From Pagrus major (taxonomy: Eukaryota; Chordata; Actinopteri; Spariformes; Sparidae): a stretch of DNA of 64,000 bases. Below are positions 1 through 20,602 of this stretch, in pieces. The notes beneath the pieces are model-generated. The model did no database searches. It was not told where the DNA came from and worked only from the letters and a program-made list of their open reading frames with translations. The translations under genes and the position numbers were made by a program. Every line of letters starts with the position of its first letter. Position 1 is the first letter of the stretch. The DNA lies in assembly GCF_040436345.1 (NCBI RefSeq), contig NC_133220.1, positions 8,446,664-8,510,663 of the forward strand, in the 5' to 3' direction.

Positions 1-210
1 CTCTAACTTCTGCCAACTTCATTTCCCCTCTCGTTTATCGGGTCATCATTTCAATCTGAGCCTTTTTATGTTTTTTCCATTGGTGGATGCCAAACTGTCA
101 CTGAAATGTCGACCTTACAACAAGAGTTACAAAGACTTTTGTTTTACTTCTTGTTTCTGTTTAAGAAACATCTAAATCAGCTGACTGACGTTAACTAACA
201 GACAGTGGGG

Positions 211-1275
211 GGAATGTAACTAAATACATTTACTCAAGTACAGTAGTTAAGCACGTTTACCTCAGTAGTTCCATTTAATGCAACTTTATACTTCGACTCC
301 TCAACATCTCAGAGGTCAATATTGTACTTTTTACTCCACTACATTTGTCTGACAGCTTTAGTTACTGTTTACTTTTCAGATTACAACGTGTCATACCCTT
401 CCTGTCCAGTAAAAACCACGATGAAGTGTTTGATTATGGGTGGAGGAAATGCTCTCACTTCTTCAGTGTTGTAAAAAAAGTACCCAAAAGTCAAACTTAA
501 GTAAAAGTAAAGATATTGTGTTAAAATATACTTCGGTAAAAGTACAACTCAGAGCAAATCCTACATATATTTATAATAATGTATATATTGTACACTATGG
601 ATTGACTGGTTATCAACCAGCTGATTATCTGAAACATTTTTAAAATCCAGTTGTTAAAAAAATGTAAAGAGCAGAAAATGGAAATATTCAAAAGTAAAGT
701 ACAAGTACATCAAAACTGTACTTAAACACAGTACTTGAATTATACATATAAACTTTGACTATAAATCCCTTGTACGAGTGAGACTTGGCCATGGACGTGT
801 CAGGACAACAACCACAATAACAACAAAAACATCAAATCAAATCAAATCACAATAGTCGTAAGTATATTAATGCTTTAAATAAGAAAGTGCATAGACAAGG
901 CAACAATGTGTATGCATTTGTGAAGTAACAGAAGGTGGCAGTGTCTTTTTTCCATTATTCTGCATTAAATGAATGTAAAGAAACGGGGGTTTGCATAGCT
1001 GTAGATTACACTACCCAACAGCATATAAAGTAAATAAACATGTTAAACATCTGCAGCAGTAAAATACGACATGAACATTAATGCAGCAGTATATTAATCC
1101 AAAAACATCAGATATAAAAGTAAAATACTTCCACTATCGATACTATTCAGACATTTTGCTGATTTACATACTTTAACTTAGGTAAGTTAAAGAACGCAGG
1201 ACTTTTACTTGTAGTGAAGTATTTTCACAGTTGAGTATTAGTACTTTTACTTAAGTAGAGGATCTAAATACTTCT
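211..1275. repeat. Fragments of an ACTTAAGTA-rich teleost dispersed repeat
   Basis: The stretch opens with runs such as TTTACTCAAGTACAGTAG and closes with ACTTTTACTTAAGTAGAGG. The same signature recurs at about 1640-1760, 19962-20052, 45415-45732, 53515-54010 and 55006-55340, in both orientations. This identifies an interspersed teleost repeat, here probably two neighbouring fragments with AT-rich filler between them. I do not assign a family name. Short open frames inside it (for example 440-643) show no coding character. Confidence 0.6.
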
Positions 1276-1503
1276 TTCACAGACAAAAGAGAGCACAGAC
1301 ATTTTTGTTGGACTTTTTTAGGAAACATAAAAAAAGGTCATTTGGTATTCCTTGAACAATTAATAAGTAACCCGTGCCAAACTTTCCCTCCTTTTCCCTC
1401 CAGATGGTTCGCGCCTTCAGGTTCTGCCCCTTTGCTCCGTGCACTCGCCAATAAAGCATTCAGACCTCTTTTGTGATCCACAGATCACAGCTCCAGGATT
1501 CAG

Positions 1504-1511
1504 TGTGGGAA
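1504..1511 (+). promoter_or_regulatory. Candidate CSL (RBPJ) binding site TGTGGGAA
   Basis: TGTGGGAA fits the core CSL/Su(H) consensus (YRTGGGAA). It lies about 800 bp upstream of a hes5/her4-type gene, and this gene class is typically a direct Notch target. A single 8-mer can occur by chance, so this rests on context. Confidence 0.35.
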
Positions 1512-1639
1512 ACTCTGACTGACGCTTTACTCACTGGAGCAACTTGTCAAAAGACAGAAGGCACATCTGTCTCATCTGGAGGACTTTCAGCTGAATGGGT
1601 TTGACTTTACTGATTCAACTGGTGAAGTGGTGGAGGAAC

Positions 1640-1765
1640 TATTCAGACTCTTTACTTAAGTAAAAGCACTACACTATGAAAATACTCTACTACAAATAAA
1701 AGTACTGCACTGAAAACCTTGAAATATTCAAGTATTATCAGAAAAGTGTACAAATATTAAATAAA
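1640..1765. repeat. Short ACTTAAGTA-family repeat fragment
   Basis: The sequence contains CTCTTTACTTAAGTAAAAGC followed by AAATACTC and AAAGTACTGCACTG. This matches the internal signature of the fragments at 211-1275 and 19962-20052. It separates the distal candidate CSL site from the proximal promoter of the her gene. Confidence 0.5.
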
Positions 1766-1919
1766 TATTACTGCTGTAGGTCTTTGAGGTTGAGCTCATT
1801 TTAACTATGACTGTATTTTTTGACACCGGTCAACTTCTCACAGACTGAAACTTTTAAATAAATGCATCACCACCTCTGAGGAATGCGGCGGTTTTGATGT
1901 TGAGGACAATCGCCCAGTC

Positions 1920-2240
1920 ATTCTCCCACGTGTGTGATGTGATGATGGGCGTGTGCTCAGTCAAAGTCATTGATCCCAGCATCAGGCAGCAGATCTGCTC
2001 TCTCTACAGGGTCACCACTTTCCCAGATTCACACAGAGCTCTGTGAGTCTCTCTCCATCACCCCCCCAGTCCTCCACCTGTTCCCCTGAGACCTAACTAT
2101 TGTCCCTGAAGCAATTCAGCGTGCTGCTGCTCCACATGCCTTTTTGTCTCACCGAGCTCTCTGATTGGCTGAGACTGTGAGAAACTCCAACCAGACCAAG
2201 ACCCACACATTCATATGGAGATGTGGGACTATATATAGGA
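1920..2240 (+). promoter_or_regulatory. Proximal promoter of the her/hes5-type gene
   Basis: A TATA box (TATATATA) lies at about 2230-2237, some 70 bp before the start codon, so transcription should begin near 2260. An inverted CCAAT box (ATTGG) lies at 2164-2168. A CACGTG E-box (1927-1932), a possible site for Hes/Hey repressors, overlaps a reverse CSL-like TCCCACG (1924-1930). A further reverse CSL-like TTTCCCA lies near 2019-2025. Known hes5/her4 promoters are compact, TATA-containing and Notch-responsive; this arrangement is consistent with that, but binding is inferred. Confidence 0.55.
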
Positions 2241-2303
2241 GGGATGAAGCCAGCAGAGATCAGATTCTCTCTACAGAGACCTCTACAGCACAGAGATCCA
2301 GCC

Positions 2304-2812
2304 ATGGCACCTACAATCACTGCAGCAATGACCAATTCTCAGGAGCATCTCACTCTGACCCACAAGGTAAATTCAAGATTCAACAACATTTAAATATTGT
2401 TAATGACAGGTTGTCCTTGTTCATGCTCACACTTGACTCCAGAATAAGTTGATTAATGATTTTCTTCTTCTTTCTGCAGCTCAGAAAGCCTCTGGTGGAG
2501 AAGTTACGCAGAGAGCGAATCAACAGCAGCATTGAGCAGCTCAAGTCTCTCCTGGGTCCAGACTTCCTCAAACAGCAGCCAGACTCCAAGCTGGAGAAAG
2601 CAGATATCCTGGAGATGACAGTTTGTGTCCTGAGACGACTGCAGCAGCAGCATCAACAGCAGAGAAGACTGCTGAACCACTTCAACAAGCTGCAGTCTTC
2701 CTCTGATAACAACCTGACAGAGGCTGACTTCTCTCCTCTGAGCTCCACAGTCCAGACCAGCATCACCAAAGACAAGAGTCCAGTCAACAGCGCCCTCTGG
2801 AGGCCGTGGTAG
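2304..2812 (+). CDS. her4-like: Hes5/Her4-type bHLH transcriptional repressor lacking the Orange domain
   Basis: Coding exons are 2304-2366 and 2480-2812, joined in phase 0 by a GT-AG intron; the product is 131 aa. The start sits in a strong context (GCCATGG) just after a TATA promoter. Residues about 22-75 are a bHLH domain with the Hes-type proline in the basic region ([14 protein letters not shown]) and the [13 protein letters not shown] helix 2. The protein ends in WRPW, the Groucho/TLE recruitment motif. Hes5-class proteins act in the nucleus as Notch-induced repressors of proneural genes. Family members are usually about 150-166 aa and carry an Orange domain after helix 2. Here helix 2 runs through a glutamine-rich stretch (residues 75-82) straight into the C-terminal linker, so the Orange segment is missing without loss of frame. 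This could be a real deletion, a diverged paralog or an assembly collapse at CAG repeats. The family call is secure; the exact her paralog is not. Confidence 0.92.
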
Positions 2813-3546
2813 ACACCTACACACTGGAGTTACTACCACACAAACTCACATGACCACATTGGTCAAAGATTACTGGACTCAATTCTTTGAAATTTGATGG
2901 ACTTGTTCTTCTGTATGTACAGAAGGCTGTATTTTGTGTGTTTGTGTTTGTGCAAGATGACATTTCCTGAGGAAATGACAGCAACAATATCTTTCAAGTT
3001 AAGAAAGAGAACATTTTGTCATGCATGTTGCATGAACAACATCTGATTGCATCAGCAATTATTATTATACCTGCCTGTACTTCATGTGTTGGTAGTAAAT
3101 GCTATTGATTTATCAATAGAATGAGAAATTGGTCAATACTGGCCAGCTTTAAGTCCTGTTAGTTTTCTGTATCAAGTTTGATTCAGGAACATTTGCAAAT
3201 CTTAGCTACTTTCTGGTAGCATCATTTCCTTTTTGTTGTACTTGATTAGCTTTTTACTTTGTAAAAGATTACTGACCCATGTTGGGTCTTGAAGTCTTCT
3301 GTTCTATCATCAACATGTTTTGTTGTGTCAACAGTACAAATTAATATTTGAACATTATTTTCTCTCAGTGTAAGAGAGTTGATTCACCTTGTTTAGGTTG
3401 TGCTAAACGATTCCCTGTCTTTTGTAAAGACACTGAAGTTGTTCACTTTACTCTACTTGAGTACACTGTCTTGGACTACAAGCATTCACTGTGATGGATC
3501 ATCACCACTAGTGCCTCAATTTTGAGGCCAATTTACTCCCTTTTTG

Positions 3547-3552
3547 AATAAA
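3547..3552 (+). terminator. Polyadenylation signal of the her gene
   Basis: AATAAA lies 735 bp after the stop codon and is the first canonical signal downstream. The 3'UTR is AT-rich with several TTGT motifs. From here to 4550 I see only AT-rich sequence, including poly-T runs near 4411-4427 and 4499-4512, and no gene. Confidence 0.6.
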
Positions 3553-4550
3553 AAACATTAACTGAACCTTGAGCTGAGTCGTTTCATTCTGAATGCAATC
3601 ACATTTACATTATTTACAGGGTACTGTACTGGATTATATTAATTTGCATGGCTGCTATGCTTTATTGTCTCCATCTAGGTCTCCACAATATGGTTATAAA
3701 ATCATATTGCGATTATTTTGACAGATATTTTGATTGCAAAATGATTCATTATTAGTGGGAATGGTCATTTTTGCATCACGATTTTCATTTTCAATGAAAA
3801 AGAATATATATCATGATGATGGGATGTTTCCTGGGGTCTGTACCAGGCAAATGTTTTCTTAACTCTGGAGAAACCTCAGTAAATCATCAATACATTTTAC
3901 AATGTTACAGGTTCTACAATCTGGATATTGCACTTAGCCATATTACGAATTCAATTATATTTCAATTATGTTTGTACAACCATCTTCCAGCCCTTTGAAG
4001 TCTGTAGTCTTCTGTAGAAGCTTTCAATGAGAACAATTCATATTTCTGTTATGGCTGGACAGCACCATCTAGTGGTTAGTTTGTGTACATGACCTTTAAC
4101 ACAAAGAAATACAGTACATGGAAATGCATTATCTAATGGAGCTGTGAACACAATTGATGCCTTTAAAGACAGTTTTTCTCTTTTATCTTTTCAGTAGCTT
4201 CAGAACATCTTATTCCACACTGTGCCACAGTATCTCACATCTACATGAACTGTACCAGCTTGTTTCAACCCGTCAGTGATGCTTCAAGATGTCATCACCT
4301 GGTGAAATACCCAAACCCAAGACCTGCTGCACATTTTCATCATAAAATGGAAATATTCTTCATGTGTTGTGCATCAATTATTCAGACTGACACATTTAAT
4401 ATTTTTGGAAACTTTTTTTTTTTTTTAATCTCAACTAGCATTAAAAAAATTAAGCTATGTAGGTAGGTCTTTTTTATCTGGATTTTAGTACTTGTCATGT
4501 TTTTTTTTTTAAATTATTAATATCATTGTTGACAAAGAATCTTTATATTC

Positions 4551-5658
4551 CATGCCATGTGACCCACTGACTCAAAATCAATGCCAAAATGTATTCCTAC
4601 ACTAGTTAAATGACAGATACCTCTTATTTATTGGATTTTAATGGTTCTTCTATTTCTTTTGGAAGATAAAACGTTAAAAAAAAATATCACAAGCACTAAA
4701 ATCCAGTAAAAAGAGGTTTCTCTCATTTTACTAGTGTAGGACGATAATGGGTCACATGACATGGAAGCTGATTTTTCATCAAAATATTGATATAAAATAG
4801 GACAAGGACTAAAATTCAATATAAAGAGGTGTGTCTCATTCAACAAGTGTAGGAAGACACTTCGGCATTGGTTTTTGAGTCAATGGCTCACATGACATGG
4901 AATCTATTGAAAAAAAAGCTGATTTTTCATTAAAATACTGATATAAATTAAAACGAGGACTAAAATTCAATATAAAGACGTGTGTCTCATTCAACCAGTG
5001 TAGGAAGACACTTCGGCATTGATTTTGAGTCAATGGGTCACATGACATGGAATCTATTGAAAAAAAGAGCTGATTTTTCATTAAAATACTGATATAAATT
5101 AAAACGAGGACTAAAATTCAATATAAAGACGTGTGTCTCATTCAACAAGTGTAGGAAGACACTTCGGCATTGGTTTTGAGTCAGTGGGTCACATGACATG
5201 GAATCTATTGAAAAAAAAAGCAGATTTTTCATTAAAATACTGATATAAATTAAAACGAGGACTAAAATTCAATATAAAGACGTGTGTCTCATTCAACCAG
5301 TGTAGGAAGACACTTCGGCATTGGTTTTGAGTCAGTGGGTCACATGACATGGAATCTATTGAAAAAAAAAGCAGATTTTTCATTAAAATACTGATATAAA
5401 TTAAAACGAGGACTAAAATTCAATATAAAGACGTGTGTCTCATTCAACCAGTGTAGGAAGACACTTCGGCATTGGTTTTGAGTCAATGGGTCACATGACA
5501 TGGAATCTATTGAAAAAAAAGCTGATTTTTCATTAAAATACTGATATAAATTAAAACGAGGACTAAAATTCAATATAAAGACGTGTGTCTCATTCAACCA
5601 CTGTAGGAAGACACTTCGGCATTGATTTCGAGTCAATGGGTCACATGACATGGAAGCT
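4551..5658. repeat. 151-bp tandem array with an inverted terminal arm
   Basis: The marker TTCGGCATTG recurs at 4861, 5012, 5163, 5314, 5465 and 5615, giving a period of 151 bp (last step 150). Units carry CATGACATGGAATC, a TTTTTCATTAAAATACTG segment and GTGTCTCATTCAA. Later units are nearly identical; the first direct unit (about 4700-4860) is degraded. The left end (4551-4650) is an inverted copy of the half unit that ends the array, so the block is bounded by inverted repeats, as in a short DNA transposon whose interior has been amplified. Minus-strand open frames of 64-103 codons here are by-products of the periodicity and are not genes. Confidence 0.9.
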
Positions 5659-5740
5659 ATTGAAAAGTTTTGCTGTGCTCATGCTGTGACTGAAATATTT
5701 ACAAAACTTACACCATGGGCAACATCCGCCCCCTCAGACT

Positions 5741-5813
5741 GTACGTGCATGCTGATTGGACGGCTGGGAGCAGGCACGTACGCTACGCACGCAGCGTCAA
5801 ATCGTTGTCGACC
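5741..5813 (+). promoter_or_regulatory. pank4 proximal promoter and short 5' leader
   Basis: This CpG-rich stretch directly before the start codon holds an inverted CCAAT box (ATTGG, 5755-5759). The box is flanked by exact 8-bp inverted arms GTACGTGC (5741-5748) and GCACGTAC (5774-5781). There is no TATA box, as expected of a housekeeping promoter. The repeat array ends only about 85 bp upstream of the first arm, so the promoter must be very compact. Confidence 0.45.
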
Positions 5814-16521
<10,708 letters not shown>

Positions 16522-17235
16522 GCCCGACAGAGCTCGAGTTTGAGCAGGACAGAACGCCGAAGTCGAGCAGCCAGAAAGGATCAACTGGAGCTCTGAATGT
16601 AAGGATGGTGATTGTATACTGCCACTGAGTGAAAGACTGATTGCAAAGCTGATTGTAAAATTGAGGCAGAGTTTTTAAGGTGATCATTAACAGGGAGACT
16701 TTATGTTTAATTTTGACACACTGTTGATTTTAGTGCCGGTTTCATGAACATGGTTTACAATGCTTTCTCGCAGGTCTCTGTTCACCATCCTGTTCAATCA
16801 CTTAGTTTGCTTCCGTCATCCAGTTTTGTTTTCGTGGCTGTGTTCAGTAAACTTGAACAGACTGTTATGACAGATGAGACGTTCAGCTTGCAGAAAAATG
16901 AATGAAAAACAAAAAGTTTATTTTGAGATGTTTTTGCATCAGTCATTGACACGCTGCCAACACACAACACTGAGCAGCCATATGGGCAAATTGTTTGGTT
17001 GGAGTGTGTTTGTGTGTTAAGAGAGCGAGAGCTGCAGCAGTAATTACAGCTTTCAGCGGTAACACTTCTAACATGAAGTGTATTTAATGTGCCTTGAGGC
17101 TGATGTGATGAAAGCATCATTCACTTAGACTGCTTTTAATTTAAGGCAATCATACCACACAAAATATCTGCTTTTTGTTTCCCAGCAACCTCACGCCATA
17201 GTCTTGGGAGAATCCATGAGACTCCTTTTGTTTCA
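16522..17235. other. pank4 3' region, convergent with a minus-strand candidate
   Basis: This is pank4 3'UTR followed by unique-looking sequence. No plus-strand AATAAA is visible. The reverse strand has AATAAA (16917-16922), about 315 bp beyond the stop of the minus-strand candidate at 17236. The open frame 16794-17120 (minus) shows no coding character. Confidence 0.45.
16917..16922 (-). terminator. Candidate polyadenylation signal of the minus-strand gene
   Basis: TTTATT on the + strand reads AATAAA on the minus strand. It lies downstream of the TAA at 17236-17238 at a distance normal for a 3'UTR. One hexamer in AT-rich DNA is weak evidence alone. Confidence 0.3.
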
Positions 17236-17828
17236 TTACTGCCAGTGAATGATTTGAGATTTAAGAAATGAATCATTGTCACTGTCACTTGTGTAGCTGT
17301 TAAAAGTGGCGTCAGGGAAAAATCGTTTGATCAGTTGAGAGAAGCAGCACTTTATCACAAAAGAGATTTGGTCGTGTTCCTCCACAAGGTGGCAGTATTC
17401 TACTGTGACGTAGTTGCTCATGATATCTTTAAATCTTTTCCCAAGGTGCTTGGTGTCAAAAATTAACACTGCATATTTCAGGTTAAATATTCTGTCTCTG
17501 ATCAAAAAAAGCATCACTTGGAAGTCGTTGTCACTGAGCTGTCCGTGGCACGAGTCCAGGGTTTCATTGTAACTAACCGGCATGTTCAAGTACAAGCTGT
17601 AATCCATCTCTAAATCAGAAATGCAATTGTTTGAAGGCAATAATACTGCAGCACGTAGTCGTAACGAACATCGAACACTGTGTGATTGTGAAGCGGTCGA
17701 CTTATACCGGTGACTTCGTCGTAAATATCTGAATTCAAGGCAGGATCTGAATTTAAAAGCCTAAAATGTTTCTCCAAAGTTACAGCTGCTTGACATGTGG
17801 ACTCACATTGCAATATTGTAATTGTCAT
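17236..17828 (-). CDS. Unrecognised minus-strand candidate gene (two ORFs, about 176 aa if spliced)
   Basis: Two overlapping minus-strand frames read like real protein. The 3' one (17645 down to 17236) has a mixed, balanced composition with motifs such as NDFQVMLFLIRDRIF, AVLIFDTKHLGKRFKD and SQLIKRFFPD, and ends SQIIHWQ. The 5' one, from ATG 17828-17826, includes VTLEKHFRLLNSDPAL. Removing 17646-17707 (GTATAAG donor, CTGCAG acceptor, 62 nt) joins them in frame to give 176 aa. That intron is very short with a poor pyrimidine tract, and its own frame also looks coding, so a frameshift (pseudogene or sequence error) is equally possible. It is convergent with pank4 and has a plausible AATAAA at 16917. 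The alternating hydrophobic strands suggest a small alpha/beta fold. I considered a SPO16-like (XPF-like) meiotic protein from length and strand pattern only; that is a guess. Confidence 0.45.
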
Positions 17829-17876
17829 TTGTACATACATGTGATATACAAGTGTGAGTGTGTGTGTATGTGTGTA

Positions 17877-17925
17877 CATATATATAAATATATATATAGA
17901 TATACATATATCTATATATATAATT
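17877..17925. repeat. AT-rich (TA)n microsatellite
   Basis: Interrupted ATATATA runs, directly upstream of the minus-strand candidate gene and next to a short GTGTGT tract (17853-17876). Confidence 0.8.
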
Positions 17926-18300
17926 GATTTGCCTCACTTCAGTTCAGCACACCAAGCACAACGTTTGTGTATTATTATCCTGACAATCAATTTTAATTAA
18001 ATGGTGAAAACCTTTTTATTTTATTCTCGTTGTGTGTGTGCGTGTGTTCATTCCTCATGTGTCGGGTCAGGTTGCAGTCGTGTAGAGGGAATAAGGAAAG
18101 TTGAAAGTTGCCCCATATTAAAAAGCCGAACCTGCCCCCGGCGGTATAAAAGCTCGACACCCTGGTATGTGCTGGTTGATGCCTGCTGGGGAGCTGCGGG
18201 TTGATAATGCATGAGGACGCCTGGCAGGGGGTCCCCCTGCTTTCCCTCTCGCTCATCACTCTGACTGCCAAAACACATGCACACACATGCACATGCACAT

Positions 18301-18301
<1 letters not shown>

Positions 18302-18364
<63 letters not shown>
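18302..18364. repeat. (CA)n microsatellite
   Basis: About 31 CA units, preceded by a degenerate ACATGC run (18275-18301). Several open frames on both strands cross it with His-Thr or Cys-Val runs; these are repeat artefacts. Confidence 0.95.
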
Positions 18365-18365
<1 letters not shown>

Positions 18366-18761
18366 AGTTCTGCAAGATGCCCTGGTGGATTTCGTGACAT
18401 CTATGTATGACGTACGTAAGGTCTGCCCTGGTTTTGCCTTTGTGTTTTTTAATAATATTCAGTGCAGGATTGTTTTCCTCCAGTATCAGTGCACTTATGG
18501 ACAGATTATAAGATTATTAGGACTGTATGTTGTTCCTGCAGCTAGCTGGGTCTCTCAATTAAAACAAAACTAAACACATAACTAGTGTGGGCTCATGGGA
18601 GTTGTTGTCTTTACTGTTCGATAACCACCATCGCTGATGACAATCTTCAATTGTTTGAAACTTTTATTCACATTATGTTTCAGTCACGTTTGCTGACGTC
18701 CTTCCTGATTCTGTCCCTCAGGAGTTAAAGCGACAGGTGACCAGATGAAACACAGTTACCT

Positions 18762-18844
18762 TCCATGAAGACTCTGTGAAGAGCCGACTTGTTTCCTCGA
18801 ACGACTCGAGGAAACAAGTCGGCTCTTCACAGAGTCTTCATGGA
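18762..18844. repeat. Perfect palindrome: 39-bp arms with a 5-nt loop
   Basis: The left arm (18762-18800, beginning TCCATGAAGACTC and ending GTTTCCTCGA) is the exact reverse complement of the right arm (18806-18844). The loop is ACGAC at 18801-18805. All 39 pairs match by eye. No surrounding repeat explains it. Possible natures are a hairpin RNA precursor, a young inverted duplication, or a foldback or assembly artefact. Confidence 0.93.
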
Positions 18845-19032
18845 TGACTTTGCAAACATTGTAAGCAGCCATTTTTGTCTCTTTTCCATCCTTGTATTAT
18901 TAATGTCCATTTGTGTCTTTTTAAATATAATGTCACAGGATATAACATCCATTCGGTCAATGTACAAACGCAAATACTCTGTTTACTTGTGTACAAAAGA
19001 CCAAAAAAGCATAGGAAAAGCTACTTTTTGAG

Positions 19033-19062
19033 GAGGACCTGTGGACCTGTGGACCTGTGGAC
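19033..19062. repeat. Short GGACCTGT tandem repeat
   Basis: Three perfect tandem copies of an 8-9 bp GGACCTGTG unit plus a partial copy, ending in GGACCGGGCC, 190 bp after the perfect palindrome. Confidence 0.85.
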
Positions 19063-19961
19063 CGGGCCTACGTCTTGATATATTATATATTTAATCGTTT
19101 TGTGTGTCCGTCAGTAATGTTTTGCAGCTGAACCACAACTCCCAGGTGTTGCACATGAACTCCAGTATTTAGTTCAGAACCACACCGACACTTGAATGCA
19201 CAGAACACGGGCCCTCGTACAGTTTCAATAGACTCGTCTGTGCAGCTGCAGCGGGACTAAACATTTAACGCCTGGCTTTTTCACTGTCTACGTCTCTTAA
19301 TTACAGGCAGGGCTGATAACACAGGCCCTGAGAAAACAGAGCAGCATTGACTGCAACTGTTTGCACAACACTAATTACTGTATTTACAGTAAACACTGAT
19401 TTGAAAAGATGTTTTTTTCTTCAGCTTTGAATTCAGCACACTGAAGCTGAACCTTTTGTGGATTCTGACTAACAATAAACATCAATTTGATTGGACATGT
19501 GACCTTAAATGTACAATACGGTGCATTGTGTGTCACCTTTTTCTTTTTTAAAGTAAATACAGTAAATTCTTCTTGTGTCTCCGGGGGGAATTTGTCATAA
19601 CTTCATCCTGACATCATTATTTACCAGTGATTTAAGCTTCTTTATGTGTGAGAAGGTCGGAGCTTACAGGACTGGGATGTTCAGATAATGTCAGGTATGT
19701 CATAAAAGGCTTAACTATAACTGGAAATAGGCCACATTCCTCTGGCTCTTACTATAATAGCTATTGCAGTGGTCACCGACCTTTTTCAACCGACACACCT
19801 GATGTTACACATCGATCCTGGATTTGTTGGCCACGGTTCGGACAGGTTTGCATCCTTGTTACTACCATTTATCCATAACTTTTAGCTCACTAGTGCGACT
19901 TCTCTGATGGCTTTCAATAGTTTTCATGTACTCAGTCTCAGCAGGTGGTGTGCAGGTGTTA

Positions 19962-20052
19962 CTGGAGGACGTATTCGGATCCTTTCTTTTATTAAATGCA
20001 CTAATACCAAAGCGTTAAAATACTCTGTTATAAGTAAAAGTGCACTGAAAAT
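19962..20052. repeat. ACTTAAGTA-family repeat fragment
   Basis: ACGTATTCGGATCCTTTCTT, TTAAATGCACTAATACC and TATAAGTAAAAGTGCACTG match the internal part of the family seen at 211-1275 and 1640-1765. Confidence 0.5.
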
Positions 20053-20307
20053 TAGGGATGGGACAATATACAGTAAGATTTATTTGCAAGCACAATAAAA
20101 AAAAACACTCCTTGTGACTTGAGTTTAATTTTGGATTGACTGTTCCCTAAAAAAAGATGTGTCCTGTCTGTGATGCAGTAAAAATATTTGTTTCTTATGT
20201 ACTACTATGTTTTGTTGTCAAGATATTTTGATGATTATTGGGATGATATCATGAATCAAAATGACATAAATCGTCATTGTCACGATTTTAATGTTGTAGT
20301 TTGTTAC

Positions 20308-20602
20308 CTCCAACAAGGAGGTGATGTTTTCGCTCATGTCTGTTTGGTGATTGGTTTGTGTGTTTGTCAGCAGGATTACATAAAAACTGCTGAACGGATT
20401 TCCACCACACTCGGCTTGAGGACGGGTCTCAGCCCAGAATAGACCCAGTTAACTTTTGGTGCGGATCTGGACAAAGGGACAGATCCAGGAATCAGGTGTA
20501 TTTAGGTGGCTGGTATCTACGAGCGAGTGCAACTCAATGCAGATAAAGGGGACTGTTGGGCCTTGATGGAGGTATGCGCTCTACTGAATGCTATTCTAGT
20601 TA
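20308..20602 (+). repeat. Dispersed teleost repeat, copy 1
   Basis: It contains GGATTACATAAAAACTGCTG, AACGGATTTCCACCACACTC, AACTTTTGGTGCGGATCTGG and GGTATGCGCTCTACTGAATG. A second copy lies at 43690-43955 with the same blocks in the same order. It is non-coding and of a type common in fish genomes; I do not name the family. Confidence 0.75.

Noticed and set aside
4628-5651. Series of minus-strand open frames of 64-103 codons with the repeated motif SIDSMSCDPLTQNQC
   Set aside because: They are translations of the 151-bp tandem unit; the period is not a multiple of three, so the frame changes each unit, and there is no conserved domain.
16794-17120. 108-codon minus-strand frame downstream of pank4
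   Set aside because: No coding character; it lies in what would be the 3'UTR of the minus-strand candidate and pank4.
18048-18573. Open frames with Cys-Val or His-Thr runs on both strands
   Set aside because: They are translations of the CA microsatellite. The same holds for frames at 28130-28416, 24116-24451 and 62232-62459.
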